Source: an uncultured bacterium (lineage in GTDB: Bacteria > Bacillota > Bacilli > Lactobacillales > Lactobacillaceae). From it: 50,539 bases of DNA. The translations under genes and the position numbers were made by a program. The notes under the pieces were generated by a model that ran no database searches, was not told the origin of the DNA, and saw only the letters and a program-made list of their open reading frames with translations. Location of the stretch: NCBI GenBank assembly GCA_905214235.1, contig CAJMLF010000016.1:1-50539 (forward strand), in the 5' to 3' direction. Below, one piece after another: positions 34,553 through 42,825 of this stretch (within the stretch, counting starts at the first letter, position 1; every line of letters starts with the position of its first letter).

Positions 34553-35638
34553 TTAGATGGCTTGGGGAACATCAACGCCGAGCTCCTTACCGATTGCGGT
34601 AATTTCTTCGTAGGTCTTATCGTCGACCGCTACCCCGTTTTGCTGGTTTTCCTTCAGGTAACGGTATTCACGGTCACCAGGAACCCAGGTCTGTTTGCCA
34701 GGAACGTGTTCCAGTCCCCGAATCCGGTCTAACATTGCCGTAGCGTCTTTCTTCAAGGTCTCCGAGTCACCAAAGAAGGCTGGGTCAAAGGCAAAGAGGA
34801 ATTGACTGAAGTCGTGCTTGCCCTTGACTGTGTCGGCCGAAATCGAACCCTGGGCCAGAATTCCCGTCAGCAGTTCAACGACGATTGAGTTACCCATTCC
34901 CTTGTAGTTGGCGTTAACTTCCTTGTTACCGCCAAGGGTGACCAGACCGCCACCCCTTTGTGGGCCCTCACTAAAGGCCGCCGTAGCCAGGATATCTTCA
35001 GCTTCCTTTGGGTCCTTAACAACTTTGCGGTTCTTATCAACGACCCATTCGCCTGGCAGTTCCTGGCCCTTCTTATCGGCAACCTGGATCTTACCACCGG
35101 CTACTGCGGCCGTGGCCCCATCAAACATGAACGGGTGGGGGCTAGCTGGGAAGCCAAAGGCAAAGGCGTTGGAGCCAAGAAATGCCTGCGTGGCGTTTGT
35201 CGGCACTACCAGGGGCCGGGTATTGGTCAGGGCAATCCCGACCAGGCCCGCATGCAGTGCCTGGCGGGCGTAGTAGCCAGCAATTCCAAAGTGGTTAGAG
35301 TTACGGACAACCCCAATGCCGACACCGACCTTCTTAGCCTTCTCGATTACCTTGTTCATTGCCAGGTGGGCGGCAATTTGCCCCATGTTTTGGTTAGCAT
35401 CGACGAGCACGGAACCCGGCAGTTCACGGAGGACCTTAGGCTGCTTAGTCGGCACAATTGTCCCGTCCTTAATCATCCGCCGGTACCAGGCTAACCGTTG
35501 AATCCCGTGGGAGGAGATACCCCGCAGGTCCGCGTCCACCAGGGTGTCGGCCAGCAAGTGACCATCCTGTTCGGAAAAACCTAACTTATCAAAGACCGTT
35601 TCTAGGTACGTACGTTCATCAGTTGCTTTTACACGCAT
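34553..35638 (-). CDS. Ldh2/YlbC-type malate/L-lactate/ureidoglycolate dehydrogenase family
   Basis: A 361-residue NAD(P)-dependent 2-hydroxyacid dehydrogenase of the Ldh_2 family, unrelated to Rossmann LDHs. Landmarks are SSHGIQRLAWY near residue 39, the active-site His in VRNSNHFGIAGYYA (about 119), TNTRPLVVPTNA near 143, and GSNAFAFGFPA near 160. Members oxidise or reduce malate, lactate, sulfolactate or ureidoglycolate; the substrate here is unassigned. It starts at ATG after AAAGGTG. It is separate from, but functionally reminiscent of, the sugar-acid genes to the left. Confidence 0.9.
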   Translation of the reverse strand: MRVKATDERTYLETVFDKLGFSEQDGHLLADTLVDADLRGISSHGIQRLAWYRRMIKDGTIVPTKQPKVLRELPGSVLVDANQNMGQIAAHLAMNKVIEKAKKVGVGIGVVRNSNHFGIAGYYARQALHAGLVGIALTNTRPLVVPTNATQAFLGSNAFAFGFPASPHPFMFDGATAAVAGGKIQVADKKGQELPGEWVVDKNRKVVKDPKEAEDILATAAFSEGPQRGGGLVTLGGNKEVNANYKGMGNSIVVELLTGILAQGSISADTVKGKHDFSQFLFAFDPAFFGDSETLKKDATAMLDRIRGLEHVPGKQTWVPGDREYRYLKENQQNGVAVDDKTYEEITAIGKELGVDVPQAI

Positions 35639-35893
35639 AACATAATCACCTTTCTATGTTTATGAGACTTTTTCTAATGTTCAGGTGCAAATATTGCGGC
35701 TAAGGGGAACAAGCAATTTTGGGTTCATCACCACCTAAGATATTGGCATTCTAACCTTATTACCCCGTTGTCAGGTATCACTGAAACTAAGATTCCCGCG
35801 ACATTCTCCTCAGTGCTTCTTAAGTTATTATTTTTAATTTTAATCAAATTCAAATGAAAAGCAACGGTTTGTTATCGTTTATTCATTTTTGCC

Positions 35894-35922
35894 TTGACGA
35901 GTTAATAATCACTCAATATAAT
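35894..35922 (+). promoter_or_regulatory. Promoter of the DHA2 transporter gene
   Basis: TTGACG, 17 bp, TATAAT. The start of transcription would be about 30 nt before the ATG. The rest of the 321-bp divergent region shows no gene or clear operator. Confidence 0.75.
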
Positions 35923-35959
35923 GCTTCACGTTAATTCACTTTACTTAGGAGGCCTCTTA

Positions 35960-37351
35960 ATGCAAGAATCCGTAAAAATCCCTCGTAAGGTCATTGCTGC
36001 CATCGTTGCGACCGGCCTGATGTCCTTCTGTGGGGTCATTGTTGAGACGGCAATGAACATCTCCTTTCCCAAACTAATGGAAGAATTCAACGTGACAACT
36101 AATATCGTTCAGTGGGTGACGTCCATCTACCTACTAGTTGTCGCCATCATTGTGCCCCTTTCGGCCCTCTTGAAGAGGAGCTTCCCGACCAAGAAAATCT
36201 TCGTGACCGCCAACCTCCTCTTTATCATTGGGGTCACAATTGACGCCCTGGCGCAGAGCTTTCCCCTGCTCCTGCTTGGTCGGGCAATTCAGGGGATTGG
36301 CACCGGGATTGCCCTCCCCTTAATGTTTAACATTATTATGGAACAGGTCCCCCGGCAAAAGATCGGCATGATGATGGGCTTCGGTAACCTCATCACCGGG
36401 ATTGCCCCGGCGATCGGTCCGACCTTTGGGGGAATCATCGTTTCTAGTCTGGGGTGGCGGTGGATCTTTATCATCCTCCTCCCCTTCCTGGCCTTCTCAC
36501 TAATTGCCGGCTGCTGGGGAATCCTCCAGAAGTCAACGGTCGAGCGGCAACATTTCGACTTTATCAGTTGCCTGCTGATTGCGGTGATGTTCACCGGCCT
36601 GGTCGTTGGCTTCAGCAACCTTTCTGCCACCCCACTGTTTAGTTTAACCAGCGGTGGAATGATTCTCCTCGGCCTGATTGCCATGGCCCTGCTCGCCTGG
36701 CGGTCACTGCACATCAGCCAGCCGGTCCTTGACTTCCGTCTCTTTGGCAACCACCGTTTTGCTGGCCACGTCCTGATCTTCTTTCTGACCCAGATGTGCT
36801 CACTTGGTTTTGCCTTCCTGTTGCCAAACTACATCCAGCTGGTCAACCACAATACTGCCTTAATTGCTGGCCTCATCGTGATGCCGGCCGGTTTCCTGGG
36901 TGCTATCTTTGCACCAGTTGGTGGACGCCTGCTCGATACCCATGGTCCGAAGCGGCCGGTGGTTGCGGGAATCACCCTGATGCTCGTTGCCATTCTGGCC
37001 TTCACCATCATGGCCCGGCAATTGAATAACGCCTTTATTACCCTTGTTTACTGCCTTTACATGGCTGGAATGGGGATGCTGATGGGGACGGTTATGACTT
37101 CCGCCCTTTCAACGTTGTCAGGTGCGCAGTCGCCACAGGGGAATGCCATTCTCAACACCCTCCAGCAGTTTGCCGGTTCAATGGGAACCTCACTAGTTGC
37201 CATGATCGTCGCCAAGAGTCAGGTTGGTGTTGGCAAGACACCGGCAGCGACTGCCATGGGAACCAGTCACGCCTTTGTTTTAATGTTGGTCTTTGCAATC
37301 ATCATTTACCTCTGTGTTCTGAAGTTTGTTCCTAAGAAAATCAGTAAGTAA
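35960..37351 (+). CDS. DHA2 (EmrB/QacA-type) MFS drug-efflux transporter
   Basis: A 463-residue transporter with about fourteen hydrophobic segments. Family motifs include NIVQWVTSIYLLVVAIIVPL near residue 45, LLLGRAIQGIGTGIALPLMF near 105, and the antiporter motif C region GNLITGIAPAIGPTFGG near 145. These proteins export cationic or lipophilic toxic compounds with proton antiport. The start chosen is ATG 35960, 7 nt after AGGAGG (35947-35952). An upstream in-frame ATG at 35921 sits on the -10 box and is rejected. It is monocistronic. Confidence 0.92.
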   Translation: MQESVKIPRKVIAAIVATGLMSFCGVIVETAMNISFPKLMEEFNVTTNIVQWVTSIYLLVVAIIVPLSALLKRSFPTKKIFVTANLLFIIGVTIDALAQSFPLLLLGRAIQGIGTGIALPLMFNIIMEQVPRQKIGMMMGFGNLITGIAPAIGPTFGGIIVSSLGWRWIFIILLPFLAFSLIAGCWGILQKSTVERQHFDFISCLLIAVMFTGLVVGFSNLSATPLFSLTSGGMILLGLIAMALLAWRSLHISQPVLDFRLFGNHRFAGHVLIFFLTQMCSLGFAFLLPNYIQLVNHNTALIAGLIVMPAGFLGAIFAPVGGRLLDTHGPKRPVVAGITLMLVAILAFTIMARQLNNAFITLVYCLYMAGMGMLMGTVMTSALSTLSGAQSPQGNAILNTLQQFAGSMGTSLVAMIVAKSQVGVGKTPAATAMGTSHAFVLMLVFAIIIYLCVLKFVPKKISK

Positions 37352-37398
37352 AAAGCAAGCGGCCCAGACGTTTTCCGACGTGAGAACCGCTTGCTTTT
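37351..37398. terminator. Bidirectional terminator
   Basis: AAAAGCAAGCGG (37351-37362) pairs perfectly with CCGCTTGCTTTT (37387-37398), and inner ACGT stems extend it. It serves the convergent DHA2 and GRP transporter genes. Confidence 0.9.
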
Positions 37399-37421
37399 TA
37401 TAATAAAGAATAATTGCTATT

Positions 37422-38282
37422 TTACTTGGTAATCCCAATCATGATACCACCGGCAACAACCAAGATAACACCCGCGATGGTGAACTTGGTTTCCTTCGAT
37501 GTCTTAGACTCGTGCAGGATCCAGAGGCCACCAAGGGTTGAAATAATAACGTTTAACTGTGAAATGGTGTAACCAACTGCCACCCCGTTAATCTGGTTAG
37601 AAAAGATAATTCCGAGGTTAGCGATGGCAAAGCAGGCACCGGTTGCCATGTTCTGCCAGGTCTTAACGCCAAACATCTGGTTATTCTTTTCAAACGCACA
37701 CAGGATAACCATGGCGACGAAGATAGCGACCGCTTGCGGGAAAACAACGTCCCAGCCGCTAAGCTTGAATGCTGTCGGGAAGGACGCGTAAGCAACGAAG
37801 CCGAGGGAAGAAATCAGGAGGTAAAGCATTCCCTTTTTTACGTTGCTCCCCTGCTCGCTCTTCTCATGGTAGGCCGTCATGGCAATCCCACCGACAATCA
37901 GGATCAGGGCCCCAATTCCGAGGAGCCACTGGTTAACTGACGTCCATTCATGGAAACAGATTGCCCCAACAAGGGCGGTCCCGACTAACTGCTCACCAAC
38001 CGAGATTGGCATCGTCATCGTTACCCCAACGAGGGAGAAACTCTTTACCTGCAGGATGATCCCGATACAGAAACCAATCCCACTGAGGGCCGAGCCAATC
38101 CACAGGGCCGGTGTTAGTACCGGTTGCTTAATGAAGTAAACGGCAATCCCGACAATCAGGGTGACAATCGCCATCCCCATTACCTTGTTCGTGTACTTAC
38201 CACCAATCAGTTGCATACTGATAACCTGGAACCCAAGGCCAAACGCCGGCACCAGGGCAATTAAAATATCTACTAGTGACAT
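37422..38282 (-). CDS. GRP family sugar uptake protein (GlcU/RbsU-like)
   Basis: A 286-residue membrane protein of ten hydrophobic helices, in the glucose/ribose porter (GRP) branch of the drug/metabolite superfamily. Landmarks are the N-terminal LVPAFGLGFQVISMQLIGG, PISVGEQLVGTALVGA near residue 95, and C-terminal QLNVIISTLGGLWILHESK near 245. Members take up glucose or ribose in Firmicutes. The ATG at 38282 lies 8 nt after GAAGG. A GTG two codons earlier (38288) is only 2 nt from it, so ATG is preferred. It is read after the small-protein gene, from which a terminator separates it. Confidence 0.9.
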   Translation of the reverse strand: MSLVDILIALVPAFGLGFQVISMQLIGGKYTNKVMGMAIVTLIVGIAVYFIKQPVLTPALWIGSALSGIGFCIGIILQVKSFSLVGVTMTMPISVGEQLVGTALVGAICFHEWTSVNQWLLGIGALILIVGGIAMTAYHEKSEQGSNVKKGMLYLLISSLGFVAYASFPTAFKLSGWDVVFPQAVAIFVAMVILCAFEKNNQMFGVKTWQNMATGACFAIANLGIIFSNQINGVAVGYTISQLNVIISTLGGLWILHESKTSKETKFTIAGVILVVAGGIMIGITK

Positions 38283-38322
38283 ATCCACAACCTTCTTTCC
38301 TTATTCAAATATTCACAACCAC

Positions 38323-38370
38323 CAGTGAAAAAAGGCCGCCACTGGCAAGTGACTCACCAGTAGCGGCCCA
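38323..38370 (-). terminator. Terminator of the 37-aa protein gene
   Basis: GGCCGCCACTGG (38334-38345) pairs with CCAGTAGCGGCC (38357-38368) with one mismatch, followed by T6 on the minus strand. Confidence 0.85.
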
Positions 38371-38387
38371 GAAAGAAAAAAGAGTAA

Positions 38388-38501
38388 CTAGTTTTCTTTC
38401 TTTGCGTTTTCCATTGCCTTCATAATTGAAGGGTTCTTGGAATGGCAGTCCTTAATCATTTGCAGATCTTCTTCTGTCAGTTCAACAGTGTACTTAGCCA
38501 T
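38388..38501 (-). CDS. Small charged protein of 37 residues, unknown function
   Basis: An ORF too short for usual ORF cut-offs. It encodes MAKYTVELTEEDLQM, IKDCHSKNPSIMKA, MENAKKEN, a soluble, charged, probably helical peptide with one Cys. A GGGGAAAG ribosome site lies about 4 nt before the ATG, and a dedicated strong terminator follows, so it is very likely a real gene. The spacing and codon choice look genuine. I recognise no family. It stands alone between the GRP transporter and the nhaC leader on the opposite strand. Confidence 0.75.
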   Translation of the reverse strand: MAKYTVELTEEDLQMIKDCHSKNPSIMKAMENAKKEN

Positions 38502-38641
38502 TTTCTTTCCCCACTTTCTGTTGTTTATATGTCTACTATACCACTATTTAATCGCCACGGTGGGAGGCAATTAGTTAAAACTGTAGCAATTAGGCAATAA
38601 ATTGCTATCACCAGATAATTCAAGAAATTTAAAATTAGAGA

Positions 38642-38946
38642 TTGACAGATTAAAATGAGAATGTTTTAATAATGGCAACAACAAATTACGAAAGGAAAGA
38701 GCAATAATGATTCAACACTCACAAAACACTGCTAACAAGTATTATTACGGCTATGCTTATTACCTAGTCTAATGTCTGTACTTTGGTGCGGACAAGGACG
38801 TTCGCACCAGCAGAGCTGTATTTTGTGAGCCCTTTGCTAGGTGCCATCAATCTAGTAAAGGTGAAGCTCTTTTTTCGAGCAATTATTTTCGGTTAATATC
38901 ACCAACTGGATTGAGCAAACGCCCTGATTCCAGTTGGTGTTTTTTG
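38642..38946 (+). promoter_or_regulatory. Tyrosine-type attenuator leader of nhaC
   Basis: Promoter TTGACA (38642-38647), 17 bp, TTTAAT with extended TG (38665-38670). A Tyr-rich leader ORF (38707-38772) follows. Then come a 10-bp hairpin (38784-38793 with 38800-38809), a second hairpin (CCTTTGCTAG 38831-38840 with CTAGTAAAGG 38853-38862) whose outer GAGCT/AGCTC arms end in T6 (38870-38875), and a classic terminator (CACCAACTGG near 38900-38909 with CCAGTTGGTG near 38930-38939, then T6). TTTGGTG (38782-38788), in the first hairpin, can pair with CACCAA of the terminator as a possible antiterminator. No T-box sequence is present. Confidence 0.75.
38707..38772 (+). CDS. Tyrosine-rich leader peptide (21 aa)
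   Basis: The ORF MIQHSQNTANK, YYYGYAYYLV has six Tyr codons among eight (38740-38763), right before its stop codon at 38770. An AAAGGAAAG ribosome site at 38691-38699 lies upstream of the ATG. Consecutive codons for one amino acid just before a stop, followed by alternative hairpins, is the hallmark of ribosome-mediated attenuation such as trpL and hisL. Downstream is an NhaC-family transporter. Related NhaC/YheL proteins have been predicted as tyrosine transporters and can be controlled by tyrosine T-boxes in other Firmicutes. Confidence 0.8.
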   Translation: MIQHSQNTANKYYYGYAYYLV

Positions 38947-38977
38947 TTTACTACCTATTTGCGGAGGAAGAAGAATT

Positions 38978-40390
38978 ATGAATTCATTAAAGAAAAATAA
39001 TCATCCAGAACCCACCTTTAGTTTTGGTGAGAGTCTTATCGTCTTAATTGCTATTTTGTGTATCCTCGGTTACCTAATTATCTTTAAGCAACAAGAACCA
39101 CAAGCGCCCCTGTTCATCGCCTTCACCCTGCTGGCTGTATACGGCCGTCTACGGGGGTTCAAATGGAACACCGTTATGGACGGGATGCGGGAAGGGCTCC
39201 GCGCCGGGGTTGACCCGCTGATCATTTTCCTGTCCATTGGTGTCCTGATTGCGACCTGGATTTTCTCGGGGACCATCCCCACGATCATGTACTTCGGGTT
39301 TGAAATCATCTCGGTTAAGTTCTTCCTGCCAACGGTCTTCATCGTTTGTACCCTGGTCGGGGTGGCCTGCGGAAGCTCCTTCACCACGGTTTCCACAATG
39401 GGAATTGCCTTCATTGGGATTGGGGCAACCTTGAAGATCAACCCTGGCTTAACTGCCGGCGTGATCGTTTCCGGTGCCTTCTGCGGATCCAACATTTCAC
39501 CACTGTCCGGGACCACCAACCTGGGCGCTAGTGTTGGTAAGATCAGCATCTACGAACACATTCGGGCACTGATGATCACTGATATTCCAGCCTGGGCAAT
39601 CTGTGTCGTCCTCTACACCGTTTTAGGGTTGAACTCCCACAACGTTAGTCTCTCTGCTGTCCACAAGATGATGCACGGCCTGGCCAACGGCTTCTGGATT
39701 TCCGGTTGGGCCCTCCTGCCGGTCCTCCTCCTGATCGTTCTGGCGATTCTACAAGTTCCCGCCATTCCTTCACTGGGTCTTGGTTCCCTCTTTGCAGCAG
39801 CACTGGGCTGGTTCCACGCCCCAACCACTAGCATCACCACGATTACCAAGACAATCATGATGGGTTACGTTTCCCACACGGGTGACAAGACCATTGACAC
39901 CCTGCTTTCTAAGGGTGGGATTGCAAGTATGCTGACCTCACTAGCCTTGATCATCTTCGCCCTGGCCCTCGGTGGTTTGCTCATCAAGTTTAACATCATC
40001 AACGCCATCATTAACCACCTGTCCGGGATCGTGAAGACGCCCGGCCGGGTAACCCTGGCCACCGCCATCACTTGTATCGGGGTCAACCTGACCGTGGGTG
40101 AACACTACCTGGCAATCATCCTGCCTGGTCAATCCTTCCTGCACGCCTTTGATAACTTAGGCCTGAAGCGGAAGTTCTTGACCCGGATCCTTAACGATGC
40201 AGGGGCCGCCGTCAACGCCATCGTTCCATGGAGTGTTTCCGGCGTCTTCATTGCGGGGACCCTGCAGATCAACCCACTGCAGTTTATCCCGTGGGCCTTC
40301 TTTCCGTTCCTGGTTACGATTCTTTCAATCGTTACGGGGATGTTCATCAAGGCCCCTAAGCAGGCGGCCAGTCAAACAGCAGCAGCCTAA
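38978..40390 (+). CDS. nhaC: NhaC family antiporter, probable tyrosine transporter
   Basis: A 470-residue membrane protein with about twelve hydrophobic segments and NhaC motifs: GVACGSSFTTVSTMGIAFIG (about residues 127-146), FCGSNISPLSGTTNLGASVG (about 167-186) and GVNLTVGEHYLAIILPGQ near 367. NhaC was described as a Na+/H+ antiporter. Several members are linked to tyrosine genes. The Tyr-rich leader directly upstream suggests tyrosine as the transported or sensed compound here, by inference. It starts at ATG after GCGGAGGAAG. The next unit (proBA) has its own promoter. Confidence 0.88.
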   Translation: MNSLKKNNHPEPTFSFGESLIVLIAILCILGYLIIFKQQEPQAPLFIAFTLLAVYGRLRGFKWNTVMDGMREGLRAGVDPLIIFLSIGVLIATWIFSGTIPTIMYFGFEIISVKFFLPTVFIVCTLVGVACGSSFTTVSTMGIAFIGIGATLKINPGLTAGVIVSGAFCGSNISPLSGTTNLGASVGKISIYEHIRALMITDIPAWAICVVLYTVLGLNSHNVSLSAVHKMMHGLANGFWISGWALLPVLLLIVLAILQVPAIPSLGLGSLFAAALGWFHAPTTSITTITKTIMMGYVSHTGDKTIDTLLSKGGIASMLTSLALIIFALALGGLLIKFNIINAIINHLSGIVKTPGRVTLATAITCIGVNLTVGEHYLAIILPGQSFLHAFDNLGLKRKFLTRILNDAGAAVNAIVPWSVSGVFIAGTLQINPLQFIPWAFFPFLVTILSIVTGMFIKAPKQAASQTAAA

Positions 40391-40417
40391 CTTTCTCATC
40401 GTTTTCCAATTTTTCTC

Positions 40418-40633
40418 TTGACAATGCTTTCATAAAGAATATAAACTAGGGGCATAGTCATAGTAGGAAGGTCCCAGAGAGTGGTTGTCACTGGCTGTAA
40501 GCAACCGCACCGTTAAGCCGAATCCAAGCTATAATTTAACAGGTTAATAATCAATTAAAAAAGAGTAAAGCACGTCTTTAAACGAGAATGGTAACGCCGT
40601 CACTGGTGTCTCGATTAAGGCGTGCTTTTGTTT
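40418..40633 (+). promoter_or_regulatory. T-box riboswitch, probably proline-specific, upstream of proBA
   Basis: Promoter TTGACA (40418-40423), 16 bp, TATAAA (40440-40445). The leader has the T-box stem I features: AGAGAG (40476-40481), and a GAAT-CCA-AG specifier region with CCA (Pro) at 40524-40526. The T-box-like bulge sequence ACGAGAATGGTAACGCC contains TGGT (40589-40592), able to bind the tRNA acceptor end. The terminator pairs AAAGCACG (40567-40574) with CGTGCTTT (40621-40628), then T's. The T-box core is somewhat divergent. Uncharged tRNA-Pro would favour read-through into proBA. Confidence 0.8.
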
Positions 40634-40647
40634 TAGAAAGGATGACC

Positions 40648-41439
40648 ATGATGCTAGAGAATGTAAAACGAGTCGTTGTCAAGATTGGGACCAGTAGCCT
40701 GATCCTCCCTAACGGCCAGACAAACCTGAAGGCCATCGATTCATTGGCCTTTGTCTTATCAACGCTTAACCACCAGGGCTACGAAGTTACCCTCGTTTCG
40801 TCCGGGGCAATGGGTGTTGGCCTGGCCAGTGAAGGATTGACCCAACGGCCCCACGAAATTGCCCAGCAGCAGGCCCTGGCATCAGTTGGCCAGACCGAAC
40901 TAATGCGGATCTACTCCCAGCGGTTTCTTGACTACCAAACCAAGGTGGGTCAGCTGTTATTAACCAGGGACGTATTACACTTCCCGGTTAGCCGCCAGCA
41001 CGTGTTAAATACCCTTAATGTTTTGCTAGCCGACCACGTCATCCCCATCATCAATGAAAATGACTCGGTAGCGGTCGACGAACTTGACCACCACACCACC
41101 TTCAGTGATAACGACGAACTCTCTGCCCTGGTTGCTACCCGGATGGGGGCCGACCTCCTGATTGTTCTTTCCGATATCGACGCCTTTTACGACAAGGATC
41201 CCCACAAGTACAAGGACGCCCAGCCAATTCACCAGATTGCGGAGGTAACGCCCGAGTTAGAAAAGGCGGCCAGTGGTTCGAGCACCCGCTTCGGGACCGG
41301 AGGCATGGTCACCAAACTGCACGCGGCGACAACCATGATGAAGGCCAACAAACAGATGGTCCTTTGTAATGGGAAGGATCCCCGGGTTATTTTCAAGGTA
41401 TTAAACGGCGACCAAGTAGGGACCCACTTTGGTAAGTAA
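40648..41439 (+). CDS. proB: Glutamate 5-kinase
   Basis: A 263-residue kinase that phosphorylates glutamate in the first step of proline synthesis. It consists of the amino-acid kinase domain only (KRVVVKIGTSSL at the N-terminus, SSGAMGVGL near 50, NENDSVAVDE near 135, and STRFGTGGMVTKLHAA near 215). The PUA domain of the E. coli enzyme is absent, as in many lactobacilli. The start chosen is ATG 40648 after AAAGGA; ATG 40651 is equally possible. The 5' part of the open frame before that belongs to the T-box terminator. It is followed 13 nt later by proA. Confidence 0.94.
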   Translation: MMLENVKRVVVKIGTSSLILPNGQTNLKAIDSLAFVLSTLNHQGYEVTLVSSGAMGVGLASEGLTQRPHEIAQQQALASVGQTELMRIYSQRFLDYQTKVGQLLLTRDVLHFPVSRQHVLNTLNVLLADHVIPIINENDSVAVDELDHHTTFSDNDELSALVATRMGADLLIVLSDIDAFYDKDPHKYKDAQPIHQIAEVTPELEKAASGSSTRFGTGGMVTKLHAATTMMKANKQMVLCNGKDPRVIFKVLNGDQVGTHFGK

Positions 41440-41452
41440 GGAGGAATTAGGA

Positions 41453-42697
41453 ATGGATGCAGAATTAATTAAAATTGGGCAACAAGCAAAAGCAGCCGCG
41501 GACCAAGTTGCCCTGCTAGATACAGCCACCAAAAACCAGGCTTTAGAGAAGATGGCAGCGGCCCTGGAGGCCAAGCAGGATGAGATTATCGCTGCCAACA
41601 AGGAAGATTTGAAGGCCGCAGTTGATATGCCAAAGAAGTTCACTGACCGGCTGATGATTAACGCCCAGCGCATTACCGACATGGCAAATGGTCTCCGCAA
41701 CGTCGCCCAGCTCGCCGACCCGACTGCCAAGATCGACAAGGGTTGGATCACCGCCGATGGCCTCCAGATCCTCCAGCGCCGGGTTCCCCTCGGTGTTATC
41801 GGGATCATCTTTGAGGCCCGGCCAAACGTAACGGTCGACGCCACTGGTCTGACCTTCAAGAGCGGTAACGCAGTGATTTTACGGGGTGGTAAGGAAGCAA
41901 TTCGGACCAACACCGCACTGGTCAACGTCCTGAAGCAGTCCTTGAAGGATCAGGGCCTACCGGAAAATGCCGTCCAGTTGGTGGAGGATACCAGCCACGA
42001 ACAGGCCCAGGAGATGATGAACCTTACTGACTACATCGACGTTTTGATTCCCCGGGGGGGCCGCGGCCTAATTCAGCGGGTCGTCAAAACCGCGACCGTA
42101 CCGGTAATTGAAACCGGGGCCGGTAACTGTCACGTTTATGTTGATAAGGATGCTAATCTCGAGATGGCCACCAACATTACGGTGAACGCCAAGGTCCAGC
42201 GCCCGTCCGTCTGCAACGCGGCCGAGAAGCTGTTAATTCACCGTGACGTAGCGGAAAAGTACCTGCCGACCCTTGCCAAGGCACTGACTGATCATGGTGT
42301 TCAGCTCCGCGGTGACGCGGCCGCCCGGGCAATCGTTCCCGCAATACAGGCGGCAAGTGTAGCGGACTGGGATACCGAATATAATGACCTAATCATGGCA
42401 GTAAAGGTCGTCGACTCTCTTGACGACGCCATTGCTCACATTAACGCGCACAGTACCCACCACTCCGAGGTGATCATCACCGACAGCCTTTCACGTGGCC
42501 AGGACTTCCAGCGGCGGATCAACTCGGCCTGCGTATACGTGAACGCCTCGACCCGGTTTACTGACGGGGGGATGTTCGGCTTTGGTGCTGAGATTGGTAT
42601 CAGCACCCAGAAGCTCCACGCCCGCGGGCCAATGGGGTTAAACCAGTTAACCACCATCAAGTATGAGATCACCGGGAATGGTCAAGTCCGGCATTAA
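41453..42697 (+). CDS. proA: Gamma-glutamyl phosphate reductase
   Basis: A 414-residue NADPH-dependent aldehyde-dehydrogenase-fold enzyme that makes glutamate-5-semialdehyde. Landmarks are VPLGVIGIIFEARPNVTVDA (about residues 112-131), FKSGNAVILRGGKEA, and the catalytic Cys in KVQRPSVCNAAEKLLIH (about residue 250). A C-terminal segment includes GAEIGISTQKLHARGP. Length is canonical. The start is ATG 41453, 8 nt after AGGAGG (41439-41444), not the upstream in-frame codon that overlaps proB. It is the second gene of the proBA operon, with a terminator right behind. Confidence 0.96.
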   Translation: MDAELIKIGQQAKAAADQVALLDTATKNQALEKMAAALEAKQDEIIAANKEDLKAAVDMPKKFTDRLMINAQRITDMANGLRNVAQLADPTAKIDKGWITADGLQILQRRVPLGVIGIIFEARPNVTVDATGLTFKSGNAVILRGGKEAIRTNTALVNVLKQSLKDQGLPENAVQLVEDTSHEQAQEMMNLTDYIDVLIPRGGRGLIQRVVKTATVPVIETGAGNCHVYVDKDANLEMATNITVNAKVQRPSVCNAAEKLLIHRDVAEKYLPTLAKALTDHGVQLRGDAAARAIVPAIQAASVADWDTEYNDLIMAVKVVDSLDDAIAHINAHSTHHSEVIITDSLSRGQDFQRRINSACVYVNASTRFTDGGMFGFGAEIGISTQKLHARGPMGLNQLTTIKYEITGNGQVRH

Positions 42698-42718
42698 TTA
42701 ATTTAGAATAAGTATGTA

Positions 42719-42757
42719 TTCCCCGTAGTTGGATGATTTTCGGCTACGGGGATTTTC
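42719..42757 (+). terminator. Terminator of proBA
   Basis: CCCCGTAG (42721-42728) pairs with CTACGGGG (42744-42751), followed by ATTTTC. Confidence 0.85.
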
Positions 42758-42762
42758 TTAAA

Positions 42763-42815
42763 CAAAAAATCCCGCCTTCCGCCAGCACCACCAGGGCGCT
42801 AACAGAAAGCAGGCA
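42763..42815 (-). terminator. Terminator of the YjeM-like gene
   Basis: On the minus strand CCTGCTTTC pairs with GAAGGCGGG (with G-T pairs) around an inner GCGCC/GGCG element, then T6. Confidence 0.65.
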
Positions 42816-42825
42816 CGTCGTTTTA

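Noticed and set aside
38642..38946. T-box riboswitch in front of nhaC
   Set aside because: No AGAGAG element, T-box core or TGGN bulge is visible. The Tyr-rich translated ORF explains the layout better.
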